Source: CAWINY01 sp963837635
GTDB lineage: Bacteria > Acidobacteriota > Terriglobia > Terriglobales > Acidobacteriaceae
Direction: 5' to 3'
Length of the DNA: 64,000 bases
NCBI GenBank assembly: GCA_963837635.1
Contig: CAWINY010000007.1
Span: 1,116,001-1,180,000 of the forward strand
How positions within the stretch are numbered: the stretch's first letter is position 1; every line of letters starts with the position of its first letter. Under the pieces are notes generated by a model. It was given only the letters and a program-made list of their open reading frames with translations. It did not search any database and was not told the DNA's origin. This document shows positions 1 to 9,039 of the stretch, piece by piece. The translations under genes were made by a program, and so were the position numbers.

Positions 1-119
1 CTCTTCGCTCGTCCCGCTTTGCGCATGGGATTTCTCCCTTGCGCGCGCTTTAACGATTTTTTCATCGTGGATTCATCGTCCAGAAATCTATCCGCGGCAG
101 AATACCAGGGAGATCAACG

Positions 120-896
120 ATGAGTGTTACCAATCAAGCCGTCACGGAGACGCCCTACGACGGCATTGTTCGCCGCTGTGAGCGGGCTTTTGGATTGGCC
201 TCGGAGGCCGTCGCCGCCCTTGCGGACGCTTTGGCGGGAAGCGCCGAACCCAGTTTTCGCGCCGTGCAGCAGGCCGAGGCCGAGTTGGACAGGATCGATG
301 CGGAAGTAGATTCCAGCGTGACCGCTGCCATTGCCGAGGTAACTCCGGCCCAGGCGCGCGAACTGCTTAGCTGCCTCAAGATCGTGCTCGACCTGGAACG
401 GATCGGCGATCTGCTGGCCTCGGTAGGAGGCTGCGCCCGCGCTCTCGGTTCCAGGTTGCCGATGGGCGATATCGGCGAACTGGTGCAGGTCGTGTCGGTG
501 CTTGAAAAAATGCTGGGTGACGTCCGCGCCTCGTTCACGCAGCGTGACGTCAAGCTCGCGATCATAGCCCTGCGCGCCGACGCCGAGATCGACCGCCTGC
601 GAAACCTGTTGATGATTCGCCACCTGGAAGAGGCGCAAGTCCGAATTACCCAGGACAGCGTGCAGGTGTTGTTCATGGTGCAGGGGCTGGAGCGCGCTGG
701 CGACCACGTGAAGAACATCGCCGAAGAAATCTGCTATTCGATTACCGGCCGCCCCATGCGCCATGTGTTACGCGCGACCGACCGCTGCGACGAACAGAAC
801 TATGTGGAATGGCTGCGCGGACAGTATGCGCCCGCGCCAAACGGGGACCGCAAGCAAGAACGCGAGGTAGTCAGCGTTCCGGTTCCCAAACCATGA
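120..896 (+). CDS. PhoU-like phosphate signalling protein
   Basis: A 258-residue all-helical protein resembling PhoU, the cytoplasmic adaptor that links phosphate status to the PhoR/PhoB system. Two repeats of the three-helix PhoU fold can be read: about residues 15-105 and 110-205. The second contains the characteristic ERAGDHVKNIAEEICY stretch (about 190-205), which in the family carries the acidic metal-binding motif; the first has a matching LERIGDLL segment. The ATG at 120 follows a GGGAGA ribosome site about 6 bases away. No pst or phoR genes are visible, but these could lie just left of the window, where PhoU is normally last in the operon. The family is a confident call; the exact role is inferred. 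Confidence 0.88.
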   Translation: MSVTNQAVTETPYDGIVRRCERAFGLASEAVAALADALAGSAEPSFRAVQQAEAELDRIDAEVDSSVTAAIAEVTPAQARELLSCLKIVLDLERIGDLLASVGGCARALGSRLPMGDIGELVQVVSVLEKMLGDVRASFTQRDVKLAIIALRADAEIDRLRNLLMIRHLEEAQVRITQDSVQVLFMVQGLERAGDHVKNIAEEICYSITGRPMRHVLRATDRCDEQNYVEWLRGQYAPAPNGDRKQEREVVSVPVPKP

Positions 897-1065
897 GGTT
901 GATGCCGCCGGCTCAGCGAACCTGCTGACCGGGGGCATGCTCGACCCGCGGACCCAGCCGGGTTCCCAGCGAGCGCTGATGTTGCGCTTGCTGGGGTGGC
1001 GGAGAAGCTGGCCGAGCCCTAAATTCATGAGTAGGTAACAGGTACCGGCTTGCAGGTAAGAATCC

Positions 1066-1190
1066 AACGCGAAGGCGCAAAGACGCGAAGAGTGCGTGGC
1101 TGGCTTAGTTTTTGATCCGATTCAGAATGGAGGGCCGTTACGCCTTTTTCTTCTGCTCTAGGTACCTTAGCGTCTTCGCGCCTTCGCGTT
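1066..1190. repeat. dispersed inverted repeat (gcgaaggcgcaaag type)
   Basis: Two arms, about 1067-1090 (acgcgaaggcgcaaagacg) and 1167-1190, are near-exact reverse complements. They enclose about 75 bases in the gap between two convergent genes. It looks like a chromosomal interspersed palindrome and could fold as a hairpin. The remainder of 897-1225 holds no convincing gene. Confidence 0.55.
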
Positions 1191-1225
1191 GAAAGAATTC
1201 CTCCCCATCCTCTGCGGTGAAACCA

Positions 1226-2785
1226 TTACAGCGGGATATTCCCGTGCTTCTTGGGTGGATTTTTGTCGCGCTTGGTCTGCAGCATCTCCAGCGCGTCGAT
1301 CAGGCGGCGGCGGGTCTCATGCGGCGAGATCACCGCATCCACGAATCCACGGTCGGCCGCCACATACGGATTGGCGAAACGCTCGCGGAATTCCTCGATC
1401 TTTTGCGCGCGCAGATTCTCGCGTTCTTTCGTGTCCTTCACTTTGCTGAGCTCGCCCTTGTAGACGATGTCCACCGCGCCCTCCGGGCCCATGACGGCGA
1501 TTTCGGCGGTCGGCCAGGCGTAGTTGATGTCGGCGCGGATGTGCTTGGAAGCCATCACGCAGTAGGCCCCGCCATAGGCTTTGCGGGTGATCACGGTGAT
1601 CTTGGGCACGGTGGCTTCGGCAAAGGCATACAGCAGCTTGGCGCCGTGGCGGATAACGCCGCCGTACTCCTGGTTGGTGCCGGGCAGAAAGCCGGGCACA
1701 TCTTCGAAGGTGATCAGCGGGAGATTGAAGGCGTCGCAGAAGCGCACGAAACGCGCCCCCTTGACTGACGAATTAATGTCCAGCACGCCCGCCAGAAAGG
1801 CCGGCTGGTTGGCCACAATGGCCACGGATCGGCCATTCAGCCGCGCAAAGCCGACCACGATGTTTTTGGCGTAGTGCTCCTGAACCTCGTAGAAGTAGCC
1901 GTCATCGACCACCGCATGGACCACGTCCTTGATGTCATAAGGCAGGTTGGACTCGCTTGGCACGATGGTGTCGAGCTTCTCGTCGGAGCGGTCGATGGGA
2001 TCGGAACATTCGCGGCGCGGCGGATCCTCCAGGTTGTTCGAGGGCAGGAAGCCGAGCAGCTCGCGGATCTCTGAGAGGCACTCCGCGTCGTCAGCCGCCA
2101 TGAAGTGGGCCACTCCGCTGGTCTCGTTGTGGGTATGAGCGCCGCCGAGCTCGTCCTTGGTGACCTCTTCGTGGGTCACGGTCCTGATGACGTCCGGCCC
2201 GGTGATGAACATGTACGAGGTCTTGTCGACCATCAGGATGAAATCGGTGATCGCGGGAGAATAGACCGCGCCCCCGGCGCAGGGGCCCATGATGGCGGAA
2301 ATCTGCGGGATCACACCGCTGGCCAGGGTGTTGCGCAGGAAGATGTCGGCGTAGCCGGCCAGCGACATCACCCCTTCCTGGATGCGCGCCCCGCCCGAGT
2401 CGTTCAGCCCGATGACGGGCGCGCCCACGCGCATGGCCATGTCCATGATCTTGACGATCTTGGCCGCATTGGCCTCCGACAGCGAACCGCCAAAGACGGT
2501 GAAATCCTGCGCGAACAGGAACACCAAACGGCCTTCGATCCGCCCGTAGCCGGTGATGAAGCCATCCCCGAAGAACTTCTGCTGGTCCATGCCGAAGTCG
2601 TGGCAGCGGTGGGTGACCAGCTTGTCGGTTTCGACAAAGGTGCCTTCGTCGAGCAGAAACTCGATCCGCTCGCGCGCCGACATCTTGCCTTCTTTGTGCT
2701 GCTTGGCGCGGCGCTCGGCTCCGCCTCCGGCTTCCGCCAGAGAGTCACGCTCTTTTAGGATGGCGAGCTTTTGTTCGAGGTTCAT
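1226..2785 (-). CDS. acyl-CoA carboxylase, carboxyltransferase subunit
   Basis: A 519-residue protein matching the usual length of the beta (carboxyltransferase) subunits of propionyl-/methylmalonyl-/acetyl-CoA carboxylases. These transfer CO2 from carboxybiotin to an acyl-CoA. Both crotonase-like halves are present. The N half carries the motif GGSLSEANAAKI and the GGARIQEGV segment of the CoA-binding site. The C half carries GVIRHGAKLLYAFAEATVPK and GGAYCVMASK, the usual oxyanion-hole region. The C-terminal HGNIPL ending is typical of this family. The ATG at 2785 gives the expected MNLEQKLAILKERDSLAEAGGG-like start. No biotin carboxylase or biotin carrier gene is adjacent, so the partner subunit must be encoded elsewhere. 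Substrate (propionyl versus methylmalonyl or acetyl) cannot be settled from sequence alone. Confidence 0.93.
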   Translation of the reverse strand: MNLEQKLAILKERDSLAEAGGGAERRAKQHKEGKMSARERIEFLLDEGTFVETDKLVTHRCHDFGMDQQKFFGDGFITGYGRIEGRLVFLFAQDFTVFGGSLSEANAAKIVKIMDMAMRVGAPVIGLNDSGGARIQEGVMSLAGYADIFLRNTLASGVIPQISAIMGPCAGGAVYSPAITDFILMVDKTSYMFITGPDVIRTVTHEEVTKDELGGAHTHNETSGVAHFMAADDAECLSEIRELLGFLPSNNLEDPPRRECSDPIDRSDEKLDTIVPSESNLPYDIKDVVHAVVDDGYFYEVQEHYAKNIVVGFARLNGRSVAIVANQPAFLAGVLDINSSVKGARFVRFCDAFNLPLITFEDVPGFLPGTNQEYGGVIRHGAKLLYAFAEATVPKITVITRKAYGGAYCVMASKHIRADINYAWPTAEIAVMGPEGAVDIVYKGELSKVKDTKERENLRAQKIEEFRERFANPYVAADRGFVDAVISPHETRRRLIDALEMLQTKRDKNPPKKHGNIPL

Positions 2786-2827
2786 GGGGCGAGATGATAG
2801 CTACTCACCCTGGAATGCGCAACGTGC

Positions 2828-2908
2828 GTAGCGCCGGCGCTCGCCGGCAGGTTCTCAGAGGTACCACGGCGATGCAGAAGGGCCCGCCGGCGAGACGCCG
2901 GCGTTACC
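2828..2908. repeat. palindromic dispersed repeat (gccggcgtctcgccggc type), copy 1
   Basis: Paired elements gtagcgccggcgctcgccgg and its inverse cgccggcgagacgccggcg face each other across about 30 bases. The same pair recurs at 8960-9039 beside an unrelated gene. Each arm is itself palindromic. This is a genomic interspersed repeat lying exactly in the gap between two genes, and it may act as a hairpin at transcript ends. Confidence 0.7.
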
Positions 2909-3466
2909 TCAATCCGAAGCGGTCGGTCCCGGCTCCCACTTGTACTTCTTGCCCGCCCAGTACACGTAAGACTGCTCGCTGGGTTCCTCGGCCTTGATCA
3001 CGATAAGGGTCTTCTTCTTGATCGAGGCACGGGTAATCGAGAGCTTTTGGAAGGGCACGTTGATCAACACGAACTTGGCTTTTGGCGCCTTCCAATCGTG
3101 GACGACCAGCAACATGCGCGGAACCGTTGTATCCGCCGCGAACTTTGAGGTGACTGACGGGTCGCCAAAGCCGAAGAAGCTGTCATACGGATCGGCCACC
3201 TTGTAGTGGAATTGCCCCTGATCGATCATGGGATCCTTGCTGGTGGCAACGATGACAACGTCTTCTTCTTTGCCGGCGCCTTCAAGATCGCCTTTGAGCA
3301 CAGGAAAGCCTTGGACTAGGGAAAAGCTCGGGCCAAACTCGCGGGCAACGAGCTGCTGGATGGCGTTCGATTCGGGGGCGGAGTGCCCGTTGGCAGCAGT
3401 ATCCGGTGCCTGGGCACAGGCGGCCGCCGCCAAGCTGAGGACCAAGGCGAGGAAAACAAGGCGCAT
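2909..3466 (-). CDS. secreted hypothetical protein
   Basis: The ATG at 3466 was chosen because it begins an obvious signal peptide (MRLVFLALVLSLAAAACAQA), giving 185 residues. The cysteine in the AAAC segment might be lipidated, although the lipobox lacks the usual Leu at -3. The mature part is a mixed alpha/beta domain with no motif I recognise. It has a repeated pattern of short strands and a middle section on KDPMIDQGQFHYKVADPYDS. Acidobacterial genomes hold many such periplasmic proteins of unknown function. It is encoded alone, on the same strand as the carboxyltransferase gene. No function is proposed. Confidence 0.7.
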   Translation of the reverse strand: MRLVFLALVLSLAAAACAQAPDTAANGHSAPESNAIQQLVAREFGPSFSLVQGFPVLKGDLEGAGKEEDVVIVATSKDPMIDQGQFHYKVADPYDSFFGFGDPSVTSKFAADTTVPRMLLVVHDWKAPKAKFVLINVPFQKLSITRASIKKKTLIVIKAEEPSEQSYVYWAGKKYKWEPGPTASD

Positions 3467-3568
3467 GAGCCGAGAATACCGGGAGAGGCGGGAATTTGTA
3501 ATGGGCAATTTGTGATTTCGTAAGTTGAAGGAACCTACCGCGGATTCCACAATTCCTGTCCTATGTAC

Positions 3569-3689
3569 GTCATCCCGAGCGAACGCGACCGAGCGATGCG
3601 AGGGAGAGCGCGTCGAGCGTCTTGTGTTTCACTATGAACGCAAGGTCCTTCGACTCGCCCTCGCTGCGCTCGGCCTCGCTCAGGATGAC
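3569..3689. repeat. dispersed inverted repeat (gtcatcctgagcgag type), copy 1
   Basis: The segment begins gtcatcccgagcgaacg and ends with the inverse ctcgctcaggatgac. Internally it carries aaggtccttcgactcgccc. The same end sequences and internal motif recur at 45087-45287, inside a MITE-like unit. It lies in the intergenic stretch 3467-3850, which otherwise holds no gene. Confidence 0.65.
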
Positions 3690-3850
3690 ATTCCAGTGGG
3701 ACCTTTCTTTATCCCCTAGGCAACAACTTCGATACTCGAATCCAGATCAGTCTTGATGGCGCTTTTTCCGCGCGAATCTGCGGTAAGCAGTTTTGGAAAA
3801 AGCCTCGCGTCCAGCAAATTACCAAATTACAAATCACCCAATTACCCAAT

Positions 3851-4444
3851 TTATTGCACCGGTTCGTTGTCCTCGCGCGCCCACATCTGCTCGAAGACCT
3901 GCTGGAAGGCGCGCACCTGCGCGGGATCGGTGGTCAGGCGGGCGTTGTTGTCCTGGCGCTTCAGGCCGGTCGGCGACCAGTTGGCGCTGCCGTCGCGCAG
4001 CAGGGCGCCGTCCACCAGGTAGGCCTTGACGTGCATCAGTTCGTGGCTGTGCTTGACCCGTATGTGGAGGTTGGGTTTGCCGGTCAGCATGGCGCTGGTC
4101 GAGTCGTAGCGGTGCTGTTCGCTATAGCGCTGCTCCTGCTCGAACTGCTCGTGGTCGCGATAAATGCGCACTTGCACGCCGCGCGCCGCGGCACGGGCAA
4201 TCGCCTCGGCCAGATATTCATCGGTGAACGCAAACATGGCAATATCGAGCGAACGCCGGGCGTGATCGATCTGCGCCAGATCTATCTGCTCCAGGTTCTC
4301 CGCGGGTGAGAAATGATTCTCTTCGATGATCTGTCCCGCGCTGGCGCGTTCGAGCACGGCCGCCGGGCGGCTGGCGCGTTGTGCGTACCAGAGGCCCAGG
4401 GCAACCAGGAGCAGAAGCAGCAGATAGGTGGGCGAGCGGCGCAT
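3851..4444 (-). CDS. membrane-anchored phospholipase D-family protein
   Basis: A 197-residue protein with an N-terminal membrane anchor or signal (about residues 5-20, LLLLLLVALGLWY) and one PLD domain. The domain shows the single HKD motif H138-x-K140-x4-D145, followed by DGSANWSPTG, the usual GS[AS]N continuation. The strand LDIAMFAFTDEYLAEAI (about 66-82) matches the first half of Nuc-type endonucleases. One HKD per chain means that, as in the Salmonella Nuc family, the active site would be formed by a dimer. Likely a phosphodiesterase acting in the periplasm, on DNA or phospholipid; the substrate is not predictable. The start is the first ATG and gives the membrane segment. Confidence 0.82.
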   Translation of the reverse strand: MRRSPTYLLLLLLVALGLWYAQRASRPAAVLERASAGQIIEENHFSPAENLEQIDLAQIDHARRSLDIAMFAFTDEYLAEAIARAAARGVQVRIYRDHEQFEQEQRYSEQHRYDSTSAMLTGKPNLHIRVKHSHELMHVKAYLVDGALLRDGSANWSPTGLKRQDNNARLTTDPAQVRAFQQVFEQMWAREDNEPVQ

Positions 4445-4504
4445 GAGAATTTTGCGATCCTGAGGCCTAATTTACGCGATTACAAATTACAAATTGCAAA
4501 CTAC

Positions 4505-5404
4505 CTAATTCCTAAGGCTCTGCACGGTCCGGACTCCCGACCCGGACACCAGAAACCGTAACTGCGGCGAGGCCGGGATAATGCCGCATTCAGCGGCGTA
4601 GCGGAAGAACAGATCCAGGCCGGCGAGATTGTCGCTTCCGAGACTGTAGTCGATGTGGTGCGTCAGGTAAGAGGTAATTTCCTCTTGCCTGAGGCCCAGA
4701 TGGGGCGCCCAGTTCTGGGCGATCCCGGCAAGATGAGCCGGTTCGAGCCCGTGATCGCGCGAGCGCTGGAAGACTTCAGCCACATCGAGTTCAGCGCGCC
4801 GTTCGTTCATTGCGGCCAGGCGCATCGCCCAGACGGCAAAGACGAATGGCTTGCCGGTGAAACGCTTCCACTCCTCTGCCAGATCAAAGGTGAAGTAGCG
4901 CGAGCGATCGACTTGCAGGGCGGGGTCGCCGATGATCAGCCCGGCATCGCAATGCTCGAGCATGCCGCGCAGATCGGCCTCCATGGGTACGAAGCTGCGT
5001 CCCGCGCCCCAGTGCTTAGCGAACAACACCCGAAGCAAGGCAACCGAGGTGCGCGAGGCGGTATCGAGGGCGACGCTCTGAATCTGCGCCAGCGGCACCT
5101 TGCTGACCAGCAGGATCGAGCGGACATCCTGTTGGGAGGAGATGGAGACGCCGGGCACGATCACCAAGTTGGGAATCAGCGCGTAGGCGACCACCGGGAT
5201 GATGCCGATGTCGGCTTCCCCGGCCGCCAATTGATCGGCGCAGCGGGACGGAATGGTGTACGTGACCTCGAAGTCCTCGGCAAGGCCGGGGTCCACCCGA
5301 TGTCTAGGGCTGGCGCCGTCGGCGGGCGGACGGCCGTGCTCGAAGTCCCACATCAGGGGAGCGGTGTTCAAAAATGAGATGGCAGATACCCGAAGACGGC
5401 GCAT
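4505..5404 (-). CDS. mqnA: chorismate dehydratase MqnA (menaquinone, futalosine pathway)
   Basis: A 299-residue protein of the MqnA/MqnD family, which adopts a periplasmic-binding-protein-like fold. MqnA dehydrates chorismate to 3-[(1-carboxyvinyl)oxy]benzoate, the first committed step of the futalosine route to menaquinone. Supporting features are the N-terminal RVSAISFLNTAPLMWDFEHG, the segment SRCADQLAAGEADIGIIPVVAY (about 70-92), SVALDTASRTSVALLRVL (about 125-142), GLIIGDPAL and FVFAVWAMR. It is encoded alone here; other mqn genes are not in the window. An insertion around residues 25-45 is slightly longer than in most homologues. The ATG at 5404 is the natural start. Confidence 0.93.
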   Translation of the reverse strand: MRRLRVSAISFLNTAPLMWDFEHGRPPADGASPRHRVDPGLAEDFEVTYTIPSRCADQLAAGEADIGIIPVVAYALIPNLVIVPGVSISSQQDVRSILLVSKVPLAQIQSVALDTASRTSVALLRVLFAKHWGAGRSFVPMEADLRGMLEHCDAGLIIGDPALQVDRSRYFTFDLAEEWKRFTGKPFVFAVWAMRLAAMNERRAELDVAEVFQRSRDHGLEPAHLAGIAQNWAPHLGLRQEEITSYLTHHIDYSLGSDNLAGLDLFFRYAAECGIIPASPQLRFLVSGSGVRTVQSLRN

Positions 5405-5584
5405 GGCAGACGCCGCATTCTAACAGAGCCGCGGGCATGGGTCAGTGGCGGGTGGCCTGACCCGCCGACACTCATTCCGGCTCACGCTCTCGAAAGGCGT
5501 CCCCCATCTGCCCAAGACGGGCAGATGTGTGGGCACCCTCGATTTTCATCGGTTTGGGTGGACCGCAAGCTCATGGATACTCGT

Positions 5585-5613
5585 ACTGGAAACCAGCCAA
5601 GCCCTGCTATAAT
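5585..5613 (+). promoter_or_regulatory. putative sigma-70 promoter of yebC
   Basis: A consensus -10 TATAAT lies at 5608-5613. The position 17 bases upstream has only a weak -35 (actgga, 5585-5590). Transcription would begin near 5620, leaving a short leader before the ATG at 5654. Inferred from sequence only. Confidence 0.45.
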
Positions 5614-5653
5614 TTGCGATTGCCTAAACATATTTTCCTCGCCGAGGTCTCTC

Positions 5654-6400
5654 ATGTCCGGCCATAGCAAATGGGCCACCATTAAGCACAAGAAGGGCGC
5701 GCTCGACGCCAAGCGCGGCAAGATTTTCACCCACTTGATCAAGGAAATCACCATCGCCGCCAAGAGCGGAGGCGATGCCGACATGAATCCGCGCCTGCGC
5801 ACCGCCATCGTGGCAGCCAAAGCGGAGAACATGCCGGCCGACAACATCAAGCGCGCGATCCAGCGCGGCACCGGAGAGCTGCCGGGCGTGAACTATGAAG
5901 AATTCAGCCTGGAAGGCTATGGTCCGGGCGGCGTGGCCGTGCTGGTCGAGATCTCCAGCGACAACCGCAACCGCACGGTGAGCGAAGTCCGCCACGCCTT
6001 GGGCAAACATGGCGGGAACATGGGCGAGGCCGGCTCGGTGTCCTGGATGTTCCACAAGAAAGGCTCGATCATTGTCCCCAAATCCGCCGCCCAGGAAGAC
6101 TACCTGATGAACATCATCCTGGAAGCCGGCGGCGAAGACCTGCGCGACGATGGCGACAATTGGGAGATCCTGACCGACCCATCTGCCTTCGAGCCCGTCA
6201 AGGAAGCGATCATCAAGGCGAACATCAAGCCGGAAGCGGCTGAAATTGCCTTGGTCCCGCAGAACTACATCAAACTGGAAGGCCAGCAAGCCAACACCAT
6301 GATCCGCCTGCTCGAAGCCCTCGAAGATAACGAGGACATAAACCACGTCTGGTCGAACTTCGATGTGGATATCGACAAGATGCAGGAAGTCGCGGACTAA
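5654..6400 (+). CDS. yebC: YebC/PmpR-family protein (translation/transcription regulator)
   Basis: A 248-residue protein starting at MSGHSKWATIKHKKGALDAK, the diagnostic YebC N-terminus. This decides the ATG at 5654 over the longer open frame, and an AGGTCT site lies just upstream. The family has three domains, all present: residues 1-80 (with NPRLRTAIVAAKAENMP), 81-135 and the return domain. The KRAIQRGTGELPGVNYEEFSLEGYGPGG-type segment and NRTVSEVRHALGKHGGN are hallmarks. The family has been described as a DNA-binding regulator and more recently as a ribosome-associated factor helping translation of proline-rich stretches. It is followed by a strong terminator, so it is probably monocistronic. 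Confidence 0.96.
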   Translation: MSGHSKWATIKHKKGALDAKRGKIFTHLIKEITIAAKSGGDADMNPRLRTAIVAAKAENMPADNIKRAIQRGTGELPGVNYEEFSLEGYGPGGVAVLVEISSDNRNRTVSEVRHALGKHGGNMGEAGSVSWMFHKKGSIIVPKSAAQEDYLMNIILEAGGEDLRDDGDNWEILTDPSAFEPVKEAIIKANIKPEAAEIALVPQNYIKLEGQQANTMIRLLEALEDNEDINHVWSNFDVDIDKMQEVAD

Positions 6401-6430
6401 GTCGTCCGCCGATCTGAGCTTCAAAGAGAA

Positions 6431-6455
6431 CCCCGGCTCCAGGCCGGGGTTTTTT
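6431..6455 (+). terminator. intrinsic terminator of yebC
   Basis: Perfect 7-bp GC stem ccccggc/gccgggg (6431-6437 with 6443-6449) and a 5-base loop, followed by six T (6450-6455). It lies 30 bases after the yebC stop. Confidence 0.9.
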
Positions 6456-6629
6456 GCTTGGCACGGCGAAACGAAGAAGCCGCTGATGAACGCCGATCGA
6501 CGCTGATCAAAGAAGATGACAACGGATCTAAACGGATTTAGACGGATTGGGAAATCTCAAGAGATCCGTATCGATCCGTTTTAATCCGTTGTTATCTTGC
6601 AGATGTCTTATGGTATGTTGTTCCTTCCC

Positions 6630-7217
6630 ATGAAACACATCATAGTTTTGCTCACTGCTCTTTTGCTCAGTTCGCTTGCCTTTGCGCAAGCTGCCCCATC
6701 CCATGCGGGCGCTTCGGAATGGGACGTTTGGACGGGCGGCGGCACCGGACTTGGCCGCAGCACCGGCGTCGGCTTTTACAATCTTGGTGTGCGCTGGGGC
6801 AAGGTTTTGACCGCCCAGCATGGACCGGGCTTGCTCCGCGGCAACCTCGAATATGCCGCCGATGTCATGCCGGTCTTTCTCGTGTTCGATCGGGGTACCA
6901 CGTACGGGGCGTCGATCGCTCCGGTGAACCTGAAGTGGAACTTCACCCGCGGGGGCAAGTTCGTTCCATTTGGGGAAGTGGAAGGCGGGATCCTCTTCCA
7001 CACCAGGGACGTGCCTCCAGGCGACACCTCGACGGTCAATTTCCAGACCGGTGTAGGCGGTGGCGTGCAGATCTTCCGGCGGCCCACGCGATCCATCACC
7101 CTGTCGACGCACTTCCTGCATATTTCGAATGCCAGCCTGGGCAATCGCAACCCCTCGTACAACATCACCATGCAATTCCGGGTCGGCTATCAGTGGTGGG
7201 GAGGGGCAGGACAGTAA
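6630..7217 (+). CDS. PagL-like lipid A 3-O-deacylase / acyloxyacyl hydrolase family
   Basis: A 195-residue outer-membrane protein. The ATG at 6630 gives a clean signal peptide (MKHIIVLLTALLLSSLAFAQ). The mature part is a run of alternating amphipathic strands ending in an aromatic-rich C-terminus (FRVGYQWW), as expected of an eight-stranded beta-barrel. Near the end THFLHISNASLGNRNP matches the PagL signature, in which the His and Ser of HxSNA are catalytic. PagL removes the 3-linked acyl chain of lipid A at the outer membrane. Homologues in acidobacteria are usually annotated acyloxyacyl hydrolase. The enzyme activity is inferred from the motif. Confidence 0.8.
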   Translation: MKHIIVLLTALLLSSLAFAQAAPSHAGASEWDVWTGGGTGLGRSTGVGFYNLGVRWGKVLTAQHGPGLLRGNLEYAADVMPVFLVFDRGTTYGASIAPVNLKWNFTRGGKFVPFGEVEGGILFHTRDVPPGDTSTVNFQTGVGGGVQIFRRPTRSITLSTHFLHISNASLGNRNPSYNITMQFRVGYQWWGGAGQ

Positions 7218-7307
7218 ACAGATCTGGCGCCGCTGATGTTTGCCCGACAGGACTCGCCGGTGCTACGGAAATAGCATCTCCTGGCGGATCGTCACATCCA
7301 TTGCTAG

Positions 7308-8963
7308 GTGTCCCCTTGTAGAATCAGCGACGTGCATGATGGCCAGGCAACCTTGTCTTTGCGCTCCCAGTGTGTGAGCTTCCACCAAGTTCCGCACAGT
7401 TCCGCCCTATTCAACGACTTCTTATACGATTTCGAACGCGTGGCCCGCTTCTTCCGTCGCTCCCCTGCGCCGCGGCAGTGGTTTGCGGATCAGGCCCGCT
7501 CGCTCGATTACGCCGCATCGCGCCGGGCGCAGATCGCCGACATTCTGGAACGTCAGAACCGTTCCTGGGGGGCCTCGCAGCGCACGCTGGGCAACATCGC
7601 GCGCTTCCGCGACGGCGCTTGTGTTGCGGTGACTGGCCAGCAGGTCGGTCTATTCGGTGGTCCTCTGTTCGCGATCCTGAAGGCCATCTCCGCCGTGCGC
7701 CTGGCCGATGAGTCCAGCCAGGCAGGCGTACCCTGCGCGCCCGTCTTCTGGCTTGCTACCGAAGACCACGATCTGGCAGAGGTCAACCACGCCACGTTCC
7801 GCAATGGCGAGGAACTGCGAACGTTGACCACAAGCTCTCAAGGCGCGCCCGATGCTCCCCTCAGCTCGGTCGTTTTGGGGGATGACGTTCCGGCTCTCGT
7901 CCGGCAGGCGTCAGAACTGCTCGGCGGCGAGATGGCTGCCGTCCTGGCCGATGCCTACCGGCCCGGAGAGACGTTCGGGTCTGCTTTTGCGCGGCTCTAC
8001 GCACGTCTGTTCGCCGAATATGGGGTCATCCTGCTGGATCCATCCGATCCGGAGATCCACCAGATCGTCGAGCCTGTATACCGCAGGGCAATTGAAAACG
8101 CTGCCGGGCTGGCGGAGGCGCTACTCGGTCGCGGCAGGGAGCTCACCGCTGTCGGGTACCATGAACAGGTAAAGGTCACACCCTCGTCCACATTGCTTTT
8201 TGCCTTGCACGAGGGCGCGAGGGTTGCCATCCACCGCGCGAATGGGGGGTACTCCGTTGGAGGCGAGCGGCTCACCCAGGAGCAACTGCTGGCGCGGCTG
8301 AAAAACCGACCGGACGAGTTCAGCGCCAATGTCTTGCTTCGGCCCGTGGTGCAGGATTATCTGCTGCCGACGCTCGCCTATTTTGGCGGCCCTGCCGAGG
8401 TGGCCTACTTCGCGCAAGCGGCTGTTGTGTATGAGGATATCCTGGGCCGAGTCACGCCGGTGCTGCCCCGATTGAGCTTGACCCTGGTGGACGCGGCATC
8501 CGAGCGCCTGCTCGACCGCTATCATTTGCAGCTCGCGGACCTGTTCCATGGCATGGACCGCCTGCGCGACCTGATCGCCGAACGCGTGCTGCCTGCCGAG
8601 CTACAAGCCGCGCTCGACAGGGCGCGGGATTCGGTCGAGATCTCTATGCAAGCGGTTAGCGAGCAGCTTGTGCGGCTCGATTCCACGCTGGTGGACGCCA
8701 GCTCGCGCGCGGCCGCGAAGATGCGCCACCAGATCGACCACCTGCGGACCCGCGCCGCCAAGGCCGAAGAGCGCCGCAGCCAGATCATCACCCGCCACGC
8801 CGCCCTGCTGAGCGCTACGCTCTTCCCCCACAAGAGCTTGCAGGAACGCGTGTTGACCGGGATCGAGTTCCTGGCCCGCGAACCCGGCCTGCTGCCCATG
8901 CTTTACGAGGCGGCAACCGGCACGCCACGCGAGCATTGCTTGCTGTTCACGGCGCCACGGTAG
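7308..8963 (+). CDS. bshC: bacillithiol biosynthesis cysteine ligase BshC
   Basis: About 540 residues, the usual BshC length. BshC adds cysteine to glucosaminyl-malate in the last step of bacillithiol synthesis in the cytoplasm. Recognisable segments are the N-terminal FNDFLYDFERVARFF, the strongly conserved VAVTGQQVGLFGGPLF and ILKAISAVRLA near residues 100-125, then PVFWLATEDHDLAEVNH. Later come LLRPVVQDYLLPTLAYFGGPAEVAYFAQ (about 340-370) and a C-terminal coiled coil on AAAKMRHQIDHLRTRAAKAEERR. The start is uncertain: GTG at 7308 or GTG at 7332 are both possible, and no ATG fits. The small Cys-pair gene that follows is probably unrelated. Confidence 0.92.
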   Translation: MSPCRISDVHDGQATLSLRSQCVSFHQVPHSSALFNDFLYDFERVARFFRRSPAPRQWFADQARSLDYAASRRAQIADILERQNRSWGASQRTLGNIARFRDGACVAVTGQQVGLFGGPLFAILKAISAVRLADESSQAGVPCAPVFWLATEDHDLAEVNHATFRNGEELRTLTTSSQGAPDAPLSSVVLGDDVPALVRQASELLGGEMAAVLADAYRPGETFGSAFARLYARLFAEYGVILLDPSDPEIHQIVEPVYRRAIENAAGLAEALLGRGRELTAVGYHEQVKVTPSSTLLFALHEGARVAIHRANGGYSVGGERLTQEQLLARLKNRPDEFSANVLLRPVVQDYLLPTLAYFGGPAEVAYFAQAAVVYEDILGRVTPVLPRLSLTLVDAASERLLDRYHLQLADLFHGMDRLRDLIAERVLPAELQAALDRARDSVEISMQAVSEQLVRLDSTLVDASSRAAAKMRHQIDHLRTRAAKAEERRSQIITRHAALLSATLFPHKSLQERVLTGIEFLAREPGLLPMLYEAATGTPREHCLLFTAPR

Positions 8964-9039
8964 CGCCGGCGTCTCGCCGGCAGTCCCTGCCAACTGCGCC
9001 ATAGTGACGGAACTCGCCGGCGAGACGCCAGCGTTACAA
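8960..9039. repeat. palindromic dispersed repeat (gccggcgtctcgccggc type), copy 2
   Basis: It begins gtagcgccggcgtctcgccgg, overlapping the bshC stop, and ends with cgccggcgagacgccagcg in inverse orientation. It is the same paired arrangement as 2828-2908. Confidence 0.7.

Noticed and set aside
114..764. Long minus-strand open frame opposite the PhoU-like gene
   Set aside because: It mirrors the codon structure of the real gene; GC-rich genomes give such antisense frames routinely.
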